Shown here: positions 15,909 through 26,386 of the stretch, one piece after another
How positions within the stretch are numbered: position 1 is the first letter of the stretch
How the letters are laid out: each line of letters starts with the position of its first letter
Assembly (NCBI GenBank): GCA_965117035.1
Contig: OZ220748.1
Coordinates: 3,162,001 to 3,226,000, forward strand
Origin: CAZENU01 sp965117035
GTDB taxonomy: Bacteria; Chloroflexota; Dehalococcoidia; Lucifugimonadales; CAZENU01
DNA length: 64,000 nt
Direction: 5' to 3'
Translations under genes and position numbers: made by a program
The notes under the pieces: generated by a model
Database searches by the model: none
Told to the model about the DNA's origin: nothing
The model's input: the letters and a program-made list of their open reading frames with translations, nothing else

Positions 15909-16688
15909 GTGGGTCCGTACGACTCCTGGGCGCGCGTCTACGACTCGATCTACTCCTACGTGCGCGAGGACATCCCGTTCTACGTAGACGCGGCGAAGCG
16001 GTCGGGCGGGCCGGTGCTGGAGCTTGGATGCGGAACGGGCAGGGTGACGATCCCGATAGCCGAGGCGGGCGTGGACATCGTCGGCCTCGACTCGTCCGAC
16101 GCGATGCTGGAGGCGGCGTCGGGCAAGCTGGAGCGGTCGTCGCCCGAGGGGACAGTCACGCTGACGCGGGGCGACATGGCGGAGCTGCCGGACGAGTTCA
16201 GCGGCAGGTTCGCGCTCGTCATAGTGCCGTTCCGCGGCTTTCTCTCCCTGCTGACGGTGCCGGAGCAGGAGCGTACGCTGCATGGAATCAGACGGAGCCT
16301 GGCGCCCGGCGGCCGGCTCGTATTCAACATCTTCGTCCCGGACCTGCGGATGCTTGTGGAGGACGGGGACGCTGCGCACCACCTCCGGGACGTGACCGAC
16401 CCGGAGACGGGGAGACGGCTGGTCGTCTGGCACCAGAGCGGCTACGACAACTACAATCAGGTGATATTCGTGCGCCTGATCGTCGACGCGCTGGACGATG
16501 TGGGCAAGGTGGCCGAGCGCGTGTACCATGACTACGAGCTGCGGTACGTCCACCGCTGGGAGATGCACCATCTCCTGGGGCGGTGCGGCTTCGAGGTGCT
16601 GGACCTGTTCGGCGACTTCGACGGCTCGGAGTTCGACGAGACGAGCGGCGAGATGGTCTGGGTCGCGGCCCCGGCGTCGCCGCGGTAG
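15909..16688 (+). CDS. Class I SAM-dependent methyltransferase
   Basis: The 259-residue product starts at GTG 15909, four bases after ruvA. A Methyltransf_11/25-like core is clear: PVLELGCGTGRVTIPIAEAG (about 37-56) for motif I, VGLDSSDAML for the acidic residue that binds the ribose, LTRGDMAELP for motif II, and LAPGGRLVFNIFVPD for the post-III strand. The C-terminal half is a small beta-rich region. The substrate is unknown. The tight spacing implies co-transcription with ruvCA, although no functional link is known. Confidence 0.85.
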   Translation: MGPYDSWARVYDSIYSYVREDIPFYVDAAKRSGGPVLELGCGTGRVTIPIAEAGVDIVGLDSSDAMLEAASGKLERSSPEGTVTLTRGDMAELPDEFSGRFALVIVPFRGFLSLLTVPEQERTLHGIRRSLAPGGRLVFNIFVPDLRMLVEDGDAAHHLRDVTDPETGRRLVVWHQSGYDNYNQVIFVRLIVDALDDVGKVAERVYHDYELRYVHRWEMHHLLGRCGFEVLDLFGDFDGSEFDETSGEMVWVAAPASPR

Positions 16689-16706
16689 GCCCAAGGAGGC
16701 ATCCGA

Positions 16707-18143
16707 ATGATGACGCGGCTCAGGCGGCGGGCGGCGATTGTGTCTATAACGCTTGGACTGGCGGCCGCCCTCGCGTCGGCGGCGTCCGCCCAGACGGTCG
16801 CGACCGAGAAGATAGTCGAGGGCATCGAGCCGCTGGTCGGCCTCAGCTTCCGCGGCCTGAACGCGTCGGACCACGCGGGGCTGGACGTGACGAGCGGGGA
16901 CGTCAACGACGACGGTGTGGACGACCTGATTGTGGCCGCGCGTCTCGGAGACCCGCCGGGAGTGCTGAACGCCGGCATCACGTACATCTTCTACGGGCCG
17001 CTGGAGCCTGGAGTCGCCGACCCGGCGGCCGCCGACGTGACCATCCACGGCATCGACGCCAAGAGCCAGGCGGGCAGGGCGCTGGCGGTCGTCGACGTCA
17101 ACGACGACGGGGTCGGCGACCTTGTGCTCGGGGCCGTCACGGCCAGCCCGGACGAGGCGAGAGGCTTCGCCGGCGAGGCCTACGTGGTGTTCGGCCCGAT
17201 TGAGCCCGGCGTAGTCGAGCTGTCCGCCGAGGCGGACATCGTGCTGGAGGGAGCCGAGGAGCGGGACCACCTGGGAAGCGGCGTGGACGGCGGAGACCTC
17301 AACGACGATGGCGTCGCCGACCTCGTCATCGGCGCCGTCGGCGCGTCGCCGGACCTGAGGACGAGCGCCGGCGCGGCGTTCGTCGTCTTCGGGCCGGTGA
17401 CCGCTGGCACGTACAACGTGGGGCAGATTGCAGACGTCACCGTGCAGGGCATCGACCTGGCGGACCAGCTCGGGTATGGCGTTTCGGTCGGCGACTTCAA
17501 CGGCGACGGCGTCGACGACCTGCTGATGGGGGCGCAGGGGGCCAGCCCGGTCGGTCGGATCGACGCGGGAGTCAGCTACATCATCTACGGGCCGCTCGCG
17601 CCGGGGAGCCTGGAGCTGCTGCTCGAGGCGGACGTCATCATCGAGGGCGCGGCCAGGGGCGACCTGTCCGGGGGCGATACGGCGGCCGGCGACATCAACA
17701 ACGACGGAGTGGACGACGTGCTGATCGGCTCGCAGTGGAGCGACGGCGACTCCAGGAACATCGGGCAGGCGGCGGTCTTCCTGGGGCCGGTGGAAGGGCA
17801 GAAGTTCGACCTCTCGACGGCCGACCTGACTTACAACGGGATCAACAGCGGGGACATGACCGGCGGAGGCCTGGCGCTCGGCGATATCGACGACGACGGC
17901 CGCACCGACCTCATCGTCGGCGCGGGTCTCGCGGACAACGCCGACAAGCAGGACGCGGGCGCCGTGTACGTGGTGTTCAGCTCGGCGCTGCCGTTCCCTG
18001 CGCCGGAGGCGACCGTGGGCCTGTCGGCCCTGCAGATCGCCGGGCTCGCAGTCCTCGTGTTCGTGATCGTCGCTCCGATAGCATACTGGACGATCCGCCG
18101 CAGGCAGCCGGACGACGGTCCCGGCCGGCCTCCGCTTCGATAG
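16707..18143 (+). CDS. FG-GAP repeat (integrin-like beta-propeller) membrane-anchored protein
   Basis: The 478-residue product starts at ATG 16707 after AAGGAGG. A signal peptide (about 1-29, ending ASAASAQ) leads to a chain of FG-GAP repeats. Six calcium-binding loops of the D-x-N/D-x-DG-x-x-DL type are visible (DVNDDGVDDL, DVNDDGVGDL, DLNDDGVADL, DFNGDGVDDL, DINNDGVDDV, DIDDDGRTDL), each followed by a glycine-rich turn and a Y.IYGPL-type strand. A C-terminal membrane helix (about 438-460) with a short basic tail anchors it. It is probably an extracellular propeller for binding ligands or surfaces. Its place between a methyltransferase gene and uvrB gives no functional hint. Confidence 0.85.
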   Translation: MMTRLRRRAAIVSITLGLAAALASAASAQTVATEKIVEGIEPLVGLSFRGLNASDHAGLDVTSGDVNDDGVDDLIVAARLGDPPGVLNAGITYIFYGPLEPGVADPAAADVTIHGIDAKSQAGRALAVVDVNDDGVGDLVLGAVTASPDEARGFAGEAYVVFGPIEPGVVELSAEADIVLEGAEERDHLGSGVDGGDLNDDGVADLVIGAVGASPDLRTSAGAAFVVFGPVTAGTYNVGQIADVTVQGIDLADQLGYGVSVGDFNGDGVDDLLMGAQGASPVGRIDAGVSYIIYGPLAPGSLELLLEADVIIEGAARGDLSGGDTAAGDINNDGVDDVLIGSQWSDGDSRNIGQAAVFLGPVEGQKFDLSTADLTYNGINSGDMTGGGLALGDIDDDGRTDLIVGAGLADNADKQDAGAVYVVFSSALPFPAPEATVGLSALQIAGLAVLVFVIVAPIAYWTIRRRQPDDGPGRPPLR

Positions 18144-18167
18144 CCGGCCGAACGTGGATAGAGCGCG

Positions 18168-20156
<1,989 letters not shown>

Positions 20157-20295
20157 CGCCGGGTCTGGCCGTCGAGAACCTGTCTGCTATGATGGAGGCC
20201 GGAAGAGACTGCGGCGTGCGCGGGGGGAATCCGACAGCCCGTCGCTCGCACAAGGGGGGCCTGCCGAGCCGCCCCACGAAGAGGGACTGAGAGCG

Positions 20296-20697
20296 TTGGT
20301 AGACCAGGAAGTACGGTTCAGCCCGATAGACGAGCACAAAGTCCATGGCCAGCGGCTGCTCCAACACGCGGAGGAGCAGTTGGACATCGGCGATCGGCTA
20401 CAGGCCTCGGAGAAGGCCTGGGGAGCCGTCGCCCATCGCTTTGAGGCCATTGCGGAACAGCGAGGCTGGCAGTATCGTACCCACAGGCAGATATATGATA
20501 TCGCCGCAAACCTGGCTGCCGAGACGCATCGCCCAGGCATCGAGTCGAAACTGGCCATCGCCACGCAGCTCCATCAGAATTACTACGACGACCAGATGCC
20601 GGAGAGCGCCATTCGAGCCAGTATCCACGAGGTGAAGGAGCTGCTGGAGACCTGGACGAAGTGGGCTAGGTTCCGGCGGTCGAAGCAGGGCCCATAG
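20296..20697 (+). CDS. PaREP1-like small helical protein
   Basis: The 133-residue product starts at TTG 20296. The stretch ALL-helical by appearance contains GDRLQASEKAWGAVAHRFEAIA (about 36-57; quoted in part), which closely fits the 'GD..QASEK.WGA' signature of the PaREP1 family, helical proteins that are common in archaea and scattered in bacteria. The following HRQIYDIAANLA also fits the family's 'H..l' segment. The function of PaREP1 proteins is not known; a HEPN-like fold has been suggested. The gene sits alone with a 50-base gap before the SufT-like gene. Confidence 0.62.
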   Translation: MVDQEVRFSPIDEHKVHGQRLLQHAEEQLDIGDRLQASEKAWGAVAHRFEAIAEQRGWQYRTHRQIYDIAANLAAETHRPGIESKLAIATQLHQNYYDDQMPESAIRASIHEVKELLETWTKWARFRRSKQGP

Positions 20698-20747
20698 AAT
20701 CGAAACAGCGGGCCGGCGCAACAGGCGCGACACGAACGGAGACACAC

Positions 20748-21062
20748 ATGGCCGAAACGACTACGTTGAACAAGGACACGGTGATGGAGGCCCTCAAGGA
20801 CGTCTACGACCCTGAGATACCGGTCAACGTGGTCGATCTCGGGCTCGTGTACGGCTGCGAGGTCGACGACGGAGACGTCCGGGTGCAGATGACGCTGACC
20901 TTCCCCGGCTGCGGCATGGGGCCGTACATCGCGCAGCAGGCCGAGTGGCGCATCGCGGAGATCGAGGACGTCGAGGACGTCGAGGTCGAGATGGTGTACG
21001 AGCCGCCCTGGAACCCCGAGATGATCTCCGAGGACGGCAAGGCCGCGCTCGGGCTCGACTAG
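20748..21062 (+). CDS. MIP18/DUF59 family protein (SufT-like, metal-sulfur cluster assembly)
   Basis: The 104-residue product has the family's YDPEIPVNVVDLGLVY motif (about 20-35), the central beta-strands with VRVQMTLTFPGCGMGP whose Cys is a conserved feature, and the C-terminal V.VEMVYEPPWNP motif. Such proteins (SufT, PaaD, MIP18) support iron-sulfur cluster maturation. The neighbour 90 bases downstream is an Mrp-type ATPase, the usual partner; in many bacteria DUF59 is even fused to Mrp. The two are probably one unit. Confidence 0.88.
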   Translation: MAETTTLNKDTVMEALKDVYDPEIPVNVVDLGLVYGCEVDDGDVRVQMTLTFPGCGMGPYIAQQAEWRIAEIEDVEDVEVEMVYEPPWNPEMISEDGKAALGLD

Positions 21063-21152
21063 CCACCCGGCGCCACCACACGATCAGCGGCGTAGCGCAC
21101 CGTGGGACGGTCTTCGGACCGCCCCTGAACTCCGGCGCTCCCAGAGTGAACG

Positions 21153-21992
21153 ATGACACAACGACCCCGGCCGAGCGAGCCCCAGGCCGCGCAGGCGAAG
21201 GCGCGGATCGAGCAGATGAAGCGCAACTTCGAGCAGAAGCGCGCCATCTCGGACAGCCTGTCGCGCATCGGCGCCAAGATCGGCGTCTACAGCGGCAAGG
21301 GCGGTGTGGGCAAGACGACTGTCGCCGTGAATCTCGCGACGACGCTTGCCCAGCAGGGCAAGTCCGTCGGCATATTCGACGTGGACATCGACTGCCCGAA
21401 CGTAGTCCGGGCGATCAACGTCGCCGAGCCGCCGATGGCCACGGGCGAGAACCGTATCGTACCCCCTGAGCGGTTCGGCGTCAGTGTCATGTCGATGGGC
21501 TTCTTCCAGAAGAAGGAGGACGAGGCGATCATCTGGCGAGGCCCGATGATCCACAACGCCATCAACCAGCTGCTGCAGTCGACCGAGTGGGGCGACCTCG
21601 ACTACCTGTTGATCGACCTGCCGCCCGGCACGTCGGACTCGCCGCTGACGGTGATGCAGTCGATCCCGATGGACGGCTTCGTGGTCGTGACGACTCCGCA
21701 GGAGCTGGCGAAGATCGACGCCAAGCGCTCGATCAACATGATTCGCACGCTGCAGGTAGACGTGCTCGGCATCGTGGAGAATATGTCGGGCGAGGTGTTC
21801 GGCTCCGGCGCGGGCGAGGAGCTTGCGCGGGAGATGGACCTGGGCTTCCTTGGCCGGCTGGAGATGCGCGCCGACTACCGGGACACGTCCAAGCCCGCGG
21901 TCCTAAACAGCGACGCGGTGCTGTCGGAGTACGAGCACGTCGCCGACGAGACCCTGGCCGCCCTGGGCAGGCTTACAGCCGCGGAGGCGTAG
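21153..21992 (+). CDS. Mrp/NBP35 family ATPase, atypical: no CxxC
   Basis: The 279-residue product has the deviant Walker A GKGGVGKTT at 48-56, the DVDIDCPNVVRA switch region, LIDLPPGTSDSPLT (about 152) and ENMSGEVFGSGAGEELA (about 210). These define the Mrp (ApbC) family of P-loop ATPases that carry Fe-S clusters. However, between ENMS and FGSG most members have a CPHCG-type loop whose two Cys bind the bridging cluster, and here the loop is shortened to GEV with no Cys. The only Cys is in the switch region. It follows a SufT-like gene. It may act in Fe-S assembly without holding a cluster itself, or have another role. Confidence 0.85.
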   Translation: MTQRPRPSEPQAAQAKARIEQMKRNFEQKRAISDSLSRIGAKIGVYSGKGGVGKTTVAVNLATTLAQQGKSVGIFDVDIDCPNVVRAINVAEPPMATGENRIVPPERFGVSVMSMGFFQKKEDEAIIWRGPMIHNAINQLLQSTEWGDLDYLLIDLPPGTSDSPLTVMQSIPMDGFVVVTTPQELAKIDAKRSINMIRTLQVDVLGIVENMSGEVFGSGAGEELAREMDLGFLGRLEMRADYRDTSKPAVLNSDAVLSEYEHVADETLAALGRLTAAEA

Positions 21993-22012
21993 GCGGGTTC
22001 GGACTAGGCACC

Positions 22013-22630
22013 ATGTACCCGACGAAGGAAGAGTTTGAGGAGTTGCTGCGGACCAGCAGATTCGATGACATCATGGACGACCATCTGTTTTCGGGTCTGC
22101 CGTTCTCTTTTTCGGACAGCCCTAGGGTGTATCGGAGGATGCTGAGTGCGATCACGCGTGGGTTGATGGTGTCGGAGCAGGACGTTTGCGTCGTAGGAAG
22201 TGCACGTATTGGATTCAGCCTTTCGCCCGATAACTTTGGGGCACCGTTTGATCAATCCTCGGACCTAGATATCGTAGTAGTCTCGCAGTCGTTATTCGAC
22301 TCAGGTTGGCTCGATATCCTGACCTATAGACATGTCTCTTCGTCTCTGTTGAGAGGGCGGACGCGCCATTACCTTAGGGAGCACCGAGAGCGCCACTACA
22401 TATACAATGGGTGGATACTTCCCGGTCTCGTTGCCGAAGCATTGGAAATCGGCGAACGTTGGATAACGACGTTTCGAGGTCTGTCGCTCATTCCCGACTT
22501 GGCTGATCGAGAAATCGGCGGTCGCCTTTACCGGACTTGGGATCATGCAAGGGCTTACCACCGCTGGAGTCTCGGAACGGTCCAACGACAGATCGCGCGT
22601 CGATCCGTTGCTGAATGGGGGGAACGATGA
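22013..22630 (+). CDS. Nucleotidyltransferase-like protein, partner of DUF262
   Basis: The 205-residue product starts at ATG 22013. Near residues 61-90 it has VGSARIGFSL, a spacer, then SSDLDIVVV: the G-S and D-x-D (D84, D86) of the pol-beta nucleotidyltransferase fold. The third acidic residue cannot be placed with certainty. It overlaps the DUF262 gene by four bases (ATGA). The local base composition is markedly lower in G+C and richer in A/T-ending codons than its neighbours, which suggests transfer. The pair looks like a defence or toxin-type module, but no named system with exactly these two genes is recognised. Confidence 0.6.
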   Translation: MYPTKEEFEELLRTSRFDDIMDDHLFSGLPFSFSDSPRVYRRMLSAITRGLMVSEQDVCVVGSARIGFSLSPDNFGAPFDQSSDLDIVVVSQSLFDSGWLDILTYRHVSSSLLRGRTRHYLREHRERHYIYNGWILPGLVAEALEIGERWITTFRGLSLIPDLADREIGGRLYRTWDHARAYHRWSLGTVQRQIARRSVAEWGER

Positions 22631-23745
22631 AGCACACCGCGACGACTCATCCCATCTCCTGGTTCACCGATCGGGAAAAGGAGCACAAGCTAACGCTGCA
22701 GCCTGAGTTCCAGCGGCGGCCCGTATGGACCGACCGCCAGAAGTCGAACCTGATCGAATCAATTCTTCTCCAACTTCCCGTACCTGAGATCTACATGCAG
22801 ATCAAGACCAGCCCCGATGGAAGCAGCGAATACATCGTAGTTGACGGTCAGCAGCGGATCACGACTATCCTAGAGTTCACCGGGGTGAACGGCCGGCCTT
22901 CCCTAGAATTGAGATACCTAGATCCGAACTCTCCATGGCTGGGATACACCTTCAACGAATTGACCGACGAAGAAAAAACAGCATTCTATGGTCATTCGAT
23001 GGCTGTTCGCTACTTGGAGGCAGCGCAGGACCAGGAGGTCAAGGATCTGTTTCGTCGGCTCAACAAGTACCTGACGCCGTTGAATTCACAAGAGTTGAGG
23101 AACGCCACGTACCGGGGCCCATTCTTGAGATTGTCGGAAGCAATTGCCGAGGAGCCATTCTGGTCGGAGAACGGACTGGCAACTCCCGAGGCGATTAGGA
23201 GGATGCGGGATATCGAATTCGTGAGTGATCTGCTCATCGGGGTTCTCCATGGGCCACAGTCCGGAAACCGCAAGACACTCGACGACTACTACGCGATCTA
23301 CGAAGACTATGAGGCTGAGTTTCCGCGTCAGAGGTCCTGCAAGCGGAGATTCTATGATTCGCTACAACTGATACAGGAAATCGTGCCTGACATCCGGTCG
23401 ACTCGCTGGTCAAACAAGACTGACTTTTACAGTTTGTTCGTTGCCGTCGCGCATCTTCTGCAGGGGAACATCCTTCCTGGTGACCGGTACCAAGCGATAG
23501 GAGATGCCATTGACGAATTCGTCGACGACATCGACCTCCACCAGAAGGATGAGCGCCGCCCAATGCGGCAGGAGGTGGTGGACTATGTCGAGGCCACTCG
23601 CAGGGGAACCTCAGACCGCCATAGGCGGGGAATAAGGCACCAAGTGCTTATCTCGGTCTTGTCGCCGTTCTTCAAGAACCGATCCAGACTGCGCAGGGTG
23701 CGGGCAGCGTCTAAACGGACCCTTGCAGCTGCCGCCACAGCGTAG
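22627..23745 (+). CDS. DUF262 domain protein (GmrS/ParB-like nuclease fold)
   Basis: The 372-residue product starts at ATG 22627. FQRRPVW (28-34), the helix IESILLQLPVPEIY, and the DGQQR motif at 73-77 are diagnostic of DUF262, the domain of GmrS and related restriction or defence proteins, which binds NTP and powers or forms a nuclease. The helical region continues to about 330 with FRRLNKYLTPLNSQELRNA, typical of the family. The C-terminal DUF1524 HNH domain found in GmrSD fusions is absent; the protein instead ends in a basic tail. It is coupled to the nucleotidyltransferase-like gene and shares its lower G+C content. Confidence 0.85.
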   Translation: MKHTATTHPISWFTDREKEHKLTLQPEFQRRPVWTDRQKSNLIESILLQLPVPEIYMQIKTSPDGSSEYIVVDGQQRITTILEFTGVNGRPSLELRYLDPNSPWLGYTFNELTDEEKTAFYGHSMAVRYLEAAQDQEVKDLFRRLNKYLTPLNSQELRNATYRGPFLRLSEAIAEEPFWSENGLATPEAIRRMRDIEFVSDLLIGVLHGPQSGNRKTLDDYYAIYEDYEAEFPRQRSCKRRFYDSLQLIQEIVPDIRSTRWSNKTDFYSLFVAVAHLLQGNILPGDRYQAIGDAIDEFVDDIDLHQKDERRPMRQEVVDYVEATRRGTSDRHRRGIRHQVLISVLSPFFKNRSRLRRVRAASKRTLAAAATA

Positions 23746-23894
23746 GTCGAACGTAGGGGATTCTGGCGTTCAGGCCGGCATAGCCCCCGCGACCGCAAGC
23801 AAGCGCAGGACTCCAATTGCGCCTGGGCAAGTGGCCTGCCAAGTTGGCCTCAGGCAACTCCCGCACCCTTGCGCGGGGCAGGTTATCCGCCAGA

Positions 23895-24875
23895 CTACAG
23901 CCTGCCTACGGCTTGGTGGACTTCGTCGAGCCAGACGACCATCTCGGCGGTGATGTCGTTGTTGGGGCCGGGCCGCATGCCGGGGACGCTGAGCCAGGCG
24001 CCGGAGTCGTCCTGCACAGAGATCATGTTGTCGCCGACGCGTATCGCCATGTCGCGGTATTTCGCCTTTCCGGTGAGCGTGTAGAGGACGGACGACGCCC
24101 AGGCGACCTTTCCCGCGCGCAGCAGCGTGAACAGGAAGTCGCTGGCGATGTCGGTGAAGGTCATGTACTCCTCGGCGAGGTCGAGCCAGTGCCGCTCGCC
24201 GGTTGCCGTGTACAGCTGCGACAGGAAGCCGGCGGCGATGCCGGGGTTGTAGAAGGGCTCGTCCTTCTGCGCGTCGTGGTTCAGCACGTAGCGGAACTCG
24301 TCGTCCGGGTCGTAGTCGGTGATGACGCCGCGCGCGCGGCTGTAGACGCCGAACAGCTGCTTCGGGAAGTTGGGCTGGCCGCGCATCAACGTCTCCATCC
24401 AGCGGCCGACGCCGCGGGCCATCTCCATCCTGCCGGCGTAGAGGGCCGCCCGGCCCCCGCCGCTGGTGACCCACAGGTCCTGCAGCGTGTCGGCTGACCG
24501 GGCGTCGGGGCTCGAGTAGAATCCGCCGCTCTCCGCGTCCCAGAAGTCCATCAGGAAGTCCATGCCCCGCTGGGCGACGTCGAACTGGCCGAGCCGGTGG
24601 GCTCCCATGATCGTCCACGAGTTGAAGTAGACGTACGCGTAGCCGTAAGGGGACTCCGGGCGAGGGATGTAGTCGCCCGCGTCGGTCATGCCGTGGGTGC
24701 GGATCCAGGAGCAGAGCCGGCTGGCGGCGCTGGTCTCGCCGCACACGACGAACGCGGCCGGCACCTTGTAGTAGTCCGTGACGCCGAGCTCCGGGTCTCC
24801 GAAGCTGCCGTCGTCGTGTAGCTGCGTAAGCAGGTACGCGCCACCCCGGTCCCTTGCCTTCGCGAATCGGTCCAT
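23895..24875 (-). CDS. Predicted alpha/alpha-toroid protein (six-hairpin/prenyltransferase-like)
   Basis: The 326-residue product is built of repeated helix pairs with aromatic and glycine turns: GAYLLTQLHDDGSFGDPE near 12, CSWIRTHG, YVYFNSWTIMGAHRLG near 82, GMDFLMDFWDAESGGFYSS near 104, and LDLAEEYMTF. The pattern 'GaylL..Q..dGsFg' is typical of terpene cyclase-like and glycosidase-like toroids. No catalytic motif of a named enzyme is visible. No signal peptide is seen, so it is probably cytoplasmic. It lies 33 bases downstream of the ketopantoate-reductase-like gene and is likely in the same transcript. Confidence 0.65.
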   Translation of the reverse strand: MDRFAKARDRGGAYLLTQLHDDGSFGDPELGVTDYYKVPAAFVVCGETSAASRLCSWIRTHGMTDAGDYIPRPESPYGYAYVYFNSWTIMGAHRLGQFDVAQRGMDFLMDFWDAESGGFYSSPDARSADTLQDLWVTSGGGRAALYAGRMEMARGVGRWMETLMRGQPNFPKQLFGVYSRARGVITDYDPDDEFRYVLNHDAQKDEPFYNPGIAAGFLSQLYTATGERHWLDLAEEYMTFTDIASDFLFTLLRAGKVAWASSVLYTLTGKAKYRDMAIRVGDNMISVQDDSGAWLSVPGMRPGPNNDITAEMVVWLDEVHQAVGRL

Positions 24876-24908
24876 GTCGGAACCTCCCGTGCGGTCGAGC
24901 TGCCGGGC

Positions 24909-25937
24909 CTATACGTCCAGGTCGATCAGCGCGAAATTCGACCGGGACGGCGTCAGCTCGCCGGCCTCCACGCGCTTGGTGAGCGCGACGACCTGTTCGT
25001 TGACGGGCGTCGGCACGCCGATCTCCCTGCCCTTGCGGACGACGACCCCGTTGAGGAAGTCGACCTCCGTGCTGCGTCCCTTGATGACGTCCTGCGCGAG
25101 CGACGGCCTGCCGGCGCCGAGCGACTTGCCGTAGGCGCGCATCTTGTCGGCGATCTGCTGTCTCGCGTCCGGGTCCGTGGCCGCCCGCTGGAAGAGCTCG
25201 GCCGGGACGCCGCCGATCGGCTCGACGCTGATTCCGAGCGCCGTTGCGACGGCCATGAGCTCGGCGACGACGCGGATGCTGATGGCGCGGCCCTCGTCGT
25301 CGTTCCGGAGCTCCGCGGACGCCATGCCGGCGCAGCCCGCCAGCGCGTTGCTCATGCTGTTCGTCGCCAGCTTGCCCCAGCGGTGGCCCCACAGGTTGGT
25401 CGTCGTCTCCGTGATGCCGACGTCGCCGAGGAGTCCCGCGAAGGCGGTCAGGCGCGAGGTGATGAGGCCGCTCGGCTCGCCGACGGTGAACGCGGTGCGG
25501 TCGTTGGCGCTGGTGCGCTCGGCGTGCCCGGGCTCGTACATTGCTCCGCCCAGCGTCACCACGCAGCCGACGACGCGCGGCCAGCCGACGATGTCGGCGA
25601 TGGTGTCCTCGTTGATCCCGTTCTGGGCGGACACGACGTAGCCGCCAGTGGCCAGGTAGGGCAGGAGGAACGTGGTCGCCCACGGGGTGTCGTAGGACTT
25701 CATGGCGAGGATGGCGACGTCGAAGCTGGGCCGGGCCGCCGAGACCTCGGACAGGTGGAGTGCGGGGGCCTCGGCCGTGAAGACGCCCTCTATCGCGGTG
25801 ACCTTGAGCCCGTCCGACCTGATGCGTTCGACGTTGGCCGGCCACATGTCGATCAGCGTGACGTCGCGCCCGGCGCGGGCGAGGTACCCGCCGATGACGC
25901 CCCCGATGGCCCCGACGCCCATTATGCCTATGCGCAT
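24909..25937 (-). CDS. 2-dehydropantoate 2-reductase-like (ApbA/PanE) oxidoreductase
   Basis: The 342-residue product has the NAD(P)-binding start MRIGIMGVGAIGGVIGGYLA, the mid-domain KSYDT segment (about 79-83) with the Lys found in ketopantoate reductases, VVSAQNGINEDTI (about 100), and the C-terminal ApbA_C helical domain with WGKLATNSMSNALAG (quoted Lys near 187) and STEVDFLNGVVVRKG. These match the PanE family, which reduces ketopantoate with NADPH for pantothenate synthesis. Many paralogues in catabolic clusters act on other 2-oxo acids, so the substrate is not certain. It starts at ATG 25937. Confidence 0.82.
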   Translation of the reverse strand: MRIGIMGVGAIGGVIGGYLARAGRDVTLIDMWPANVERIRSDGLKVTAIEGVFTAEAPALHLSEVSAARPSFDVAILAMKSYDTPWATTFLLPYLATGGYVVSAQNGINEDTIADIVGWPRVVGCVVTLGGAMYEPGHAERTSANDRTAFTVGEPSGLITSRLTAFAGLLGDVGITETTTNLWGHRWGKLATNSMSNALAGCAGMASAELRNDDEGRAISIRVVAELMAVATALGISVEPIGGVPAELFQRAATDPDARQQIADKMRAYGKSLGAGRPSLAQDVIKGRSTEVDFLNGVVVRKGREIGVPTPVNEQVVALTKRVEAGELTPSRSNFALIDLDV

Positions 25938-26029
25938 GTCGACTCCCCCGGTCGCGTCCCTATGCTCGGCGGGCCCATTCTATCACCGGGCTGGCGCTTC
26001 GGCGACGGCGGGGTCGGCCACTGGGAGGC

Positions 26030-26035
26030 TATACT
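26030..26035 (+). promoter_or_regulatory. Candidate -10 element (TATACT) before the HigA-like gene
   Basis: TATACT lies 25 bases ahead of the preferred ATG at 26060, which argues against the upstream TTG start at 26039. No good -35 is seen. Confidence 0.35.
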
Positions 26036-26059
26036 CTCTTGGAGGTTGCACGACAGACA

Positions 26060-26365
26060 ATGAAAAACGAGATAGCCGACATCACGGCCCCGATACACCC
26101 TGGGGAGCATCTGCTGGAGATCCTGAGCGAGCTTCGCGTCAGCCAGTATCGCCTGGCGAAGGCGATAGGCGTCGCCCCGATACGGATCAACGAGGTTGTT
26201 CACGGGCGACGGTCGATTACGGCCGATACCGCGTTGAGGATCGGGCGTGCGCTGGGGATGACTCCTGAGTTCTGGCTCAACCTGCAGCGGATGTACGACC
26301 TCGACGTGGCGCGCGTCTCGTTCGACGGCGACGCCATCGAGCCGCTCGTCGTGCCGCCCGTGTAG
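26060..26365 (+). CDS. HigA-type XRE antitoxin without adjacent toxin
   Basis: The 101-residue product (ATG 26060; GGAGG upstream at 26041) has the VapI/HigA pattern IHPGEHLLEILSEL, a helix-turn-helix (SQYRLAKAIGVAPIRINEVVHGRRSIT) and the typical end ALRIGRALGMTPEFWLNLQ with RMYDLDVAR. HigA represses its operon and blocks the HigB ribonuclease. No higB-like frame lies on either side: upstream is a divergent oxidoreductase gene, downstream a convergent MFS gene. It may be a solitary regulator or the remnant of a lost pair. Confidence 0.85.
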   Translation: MKNEIADITAPIHPGEHLLEILSELRVSQYRLAKAIGVAPIRINEVVHGRRSITADTALRIGRALGMTPEFWLNLQRMYDLDVARVSFDGDAIEPLVVPPV

Positions 26366-26386
26366 CTGAGCTACCCGCCGCCCGGT

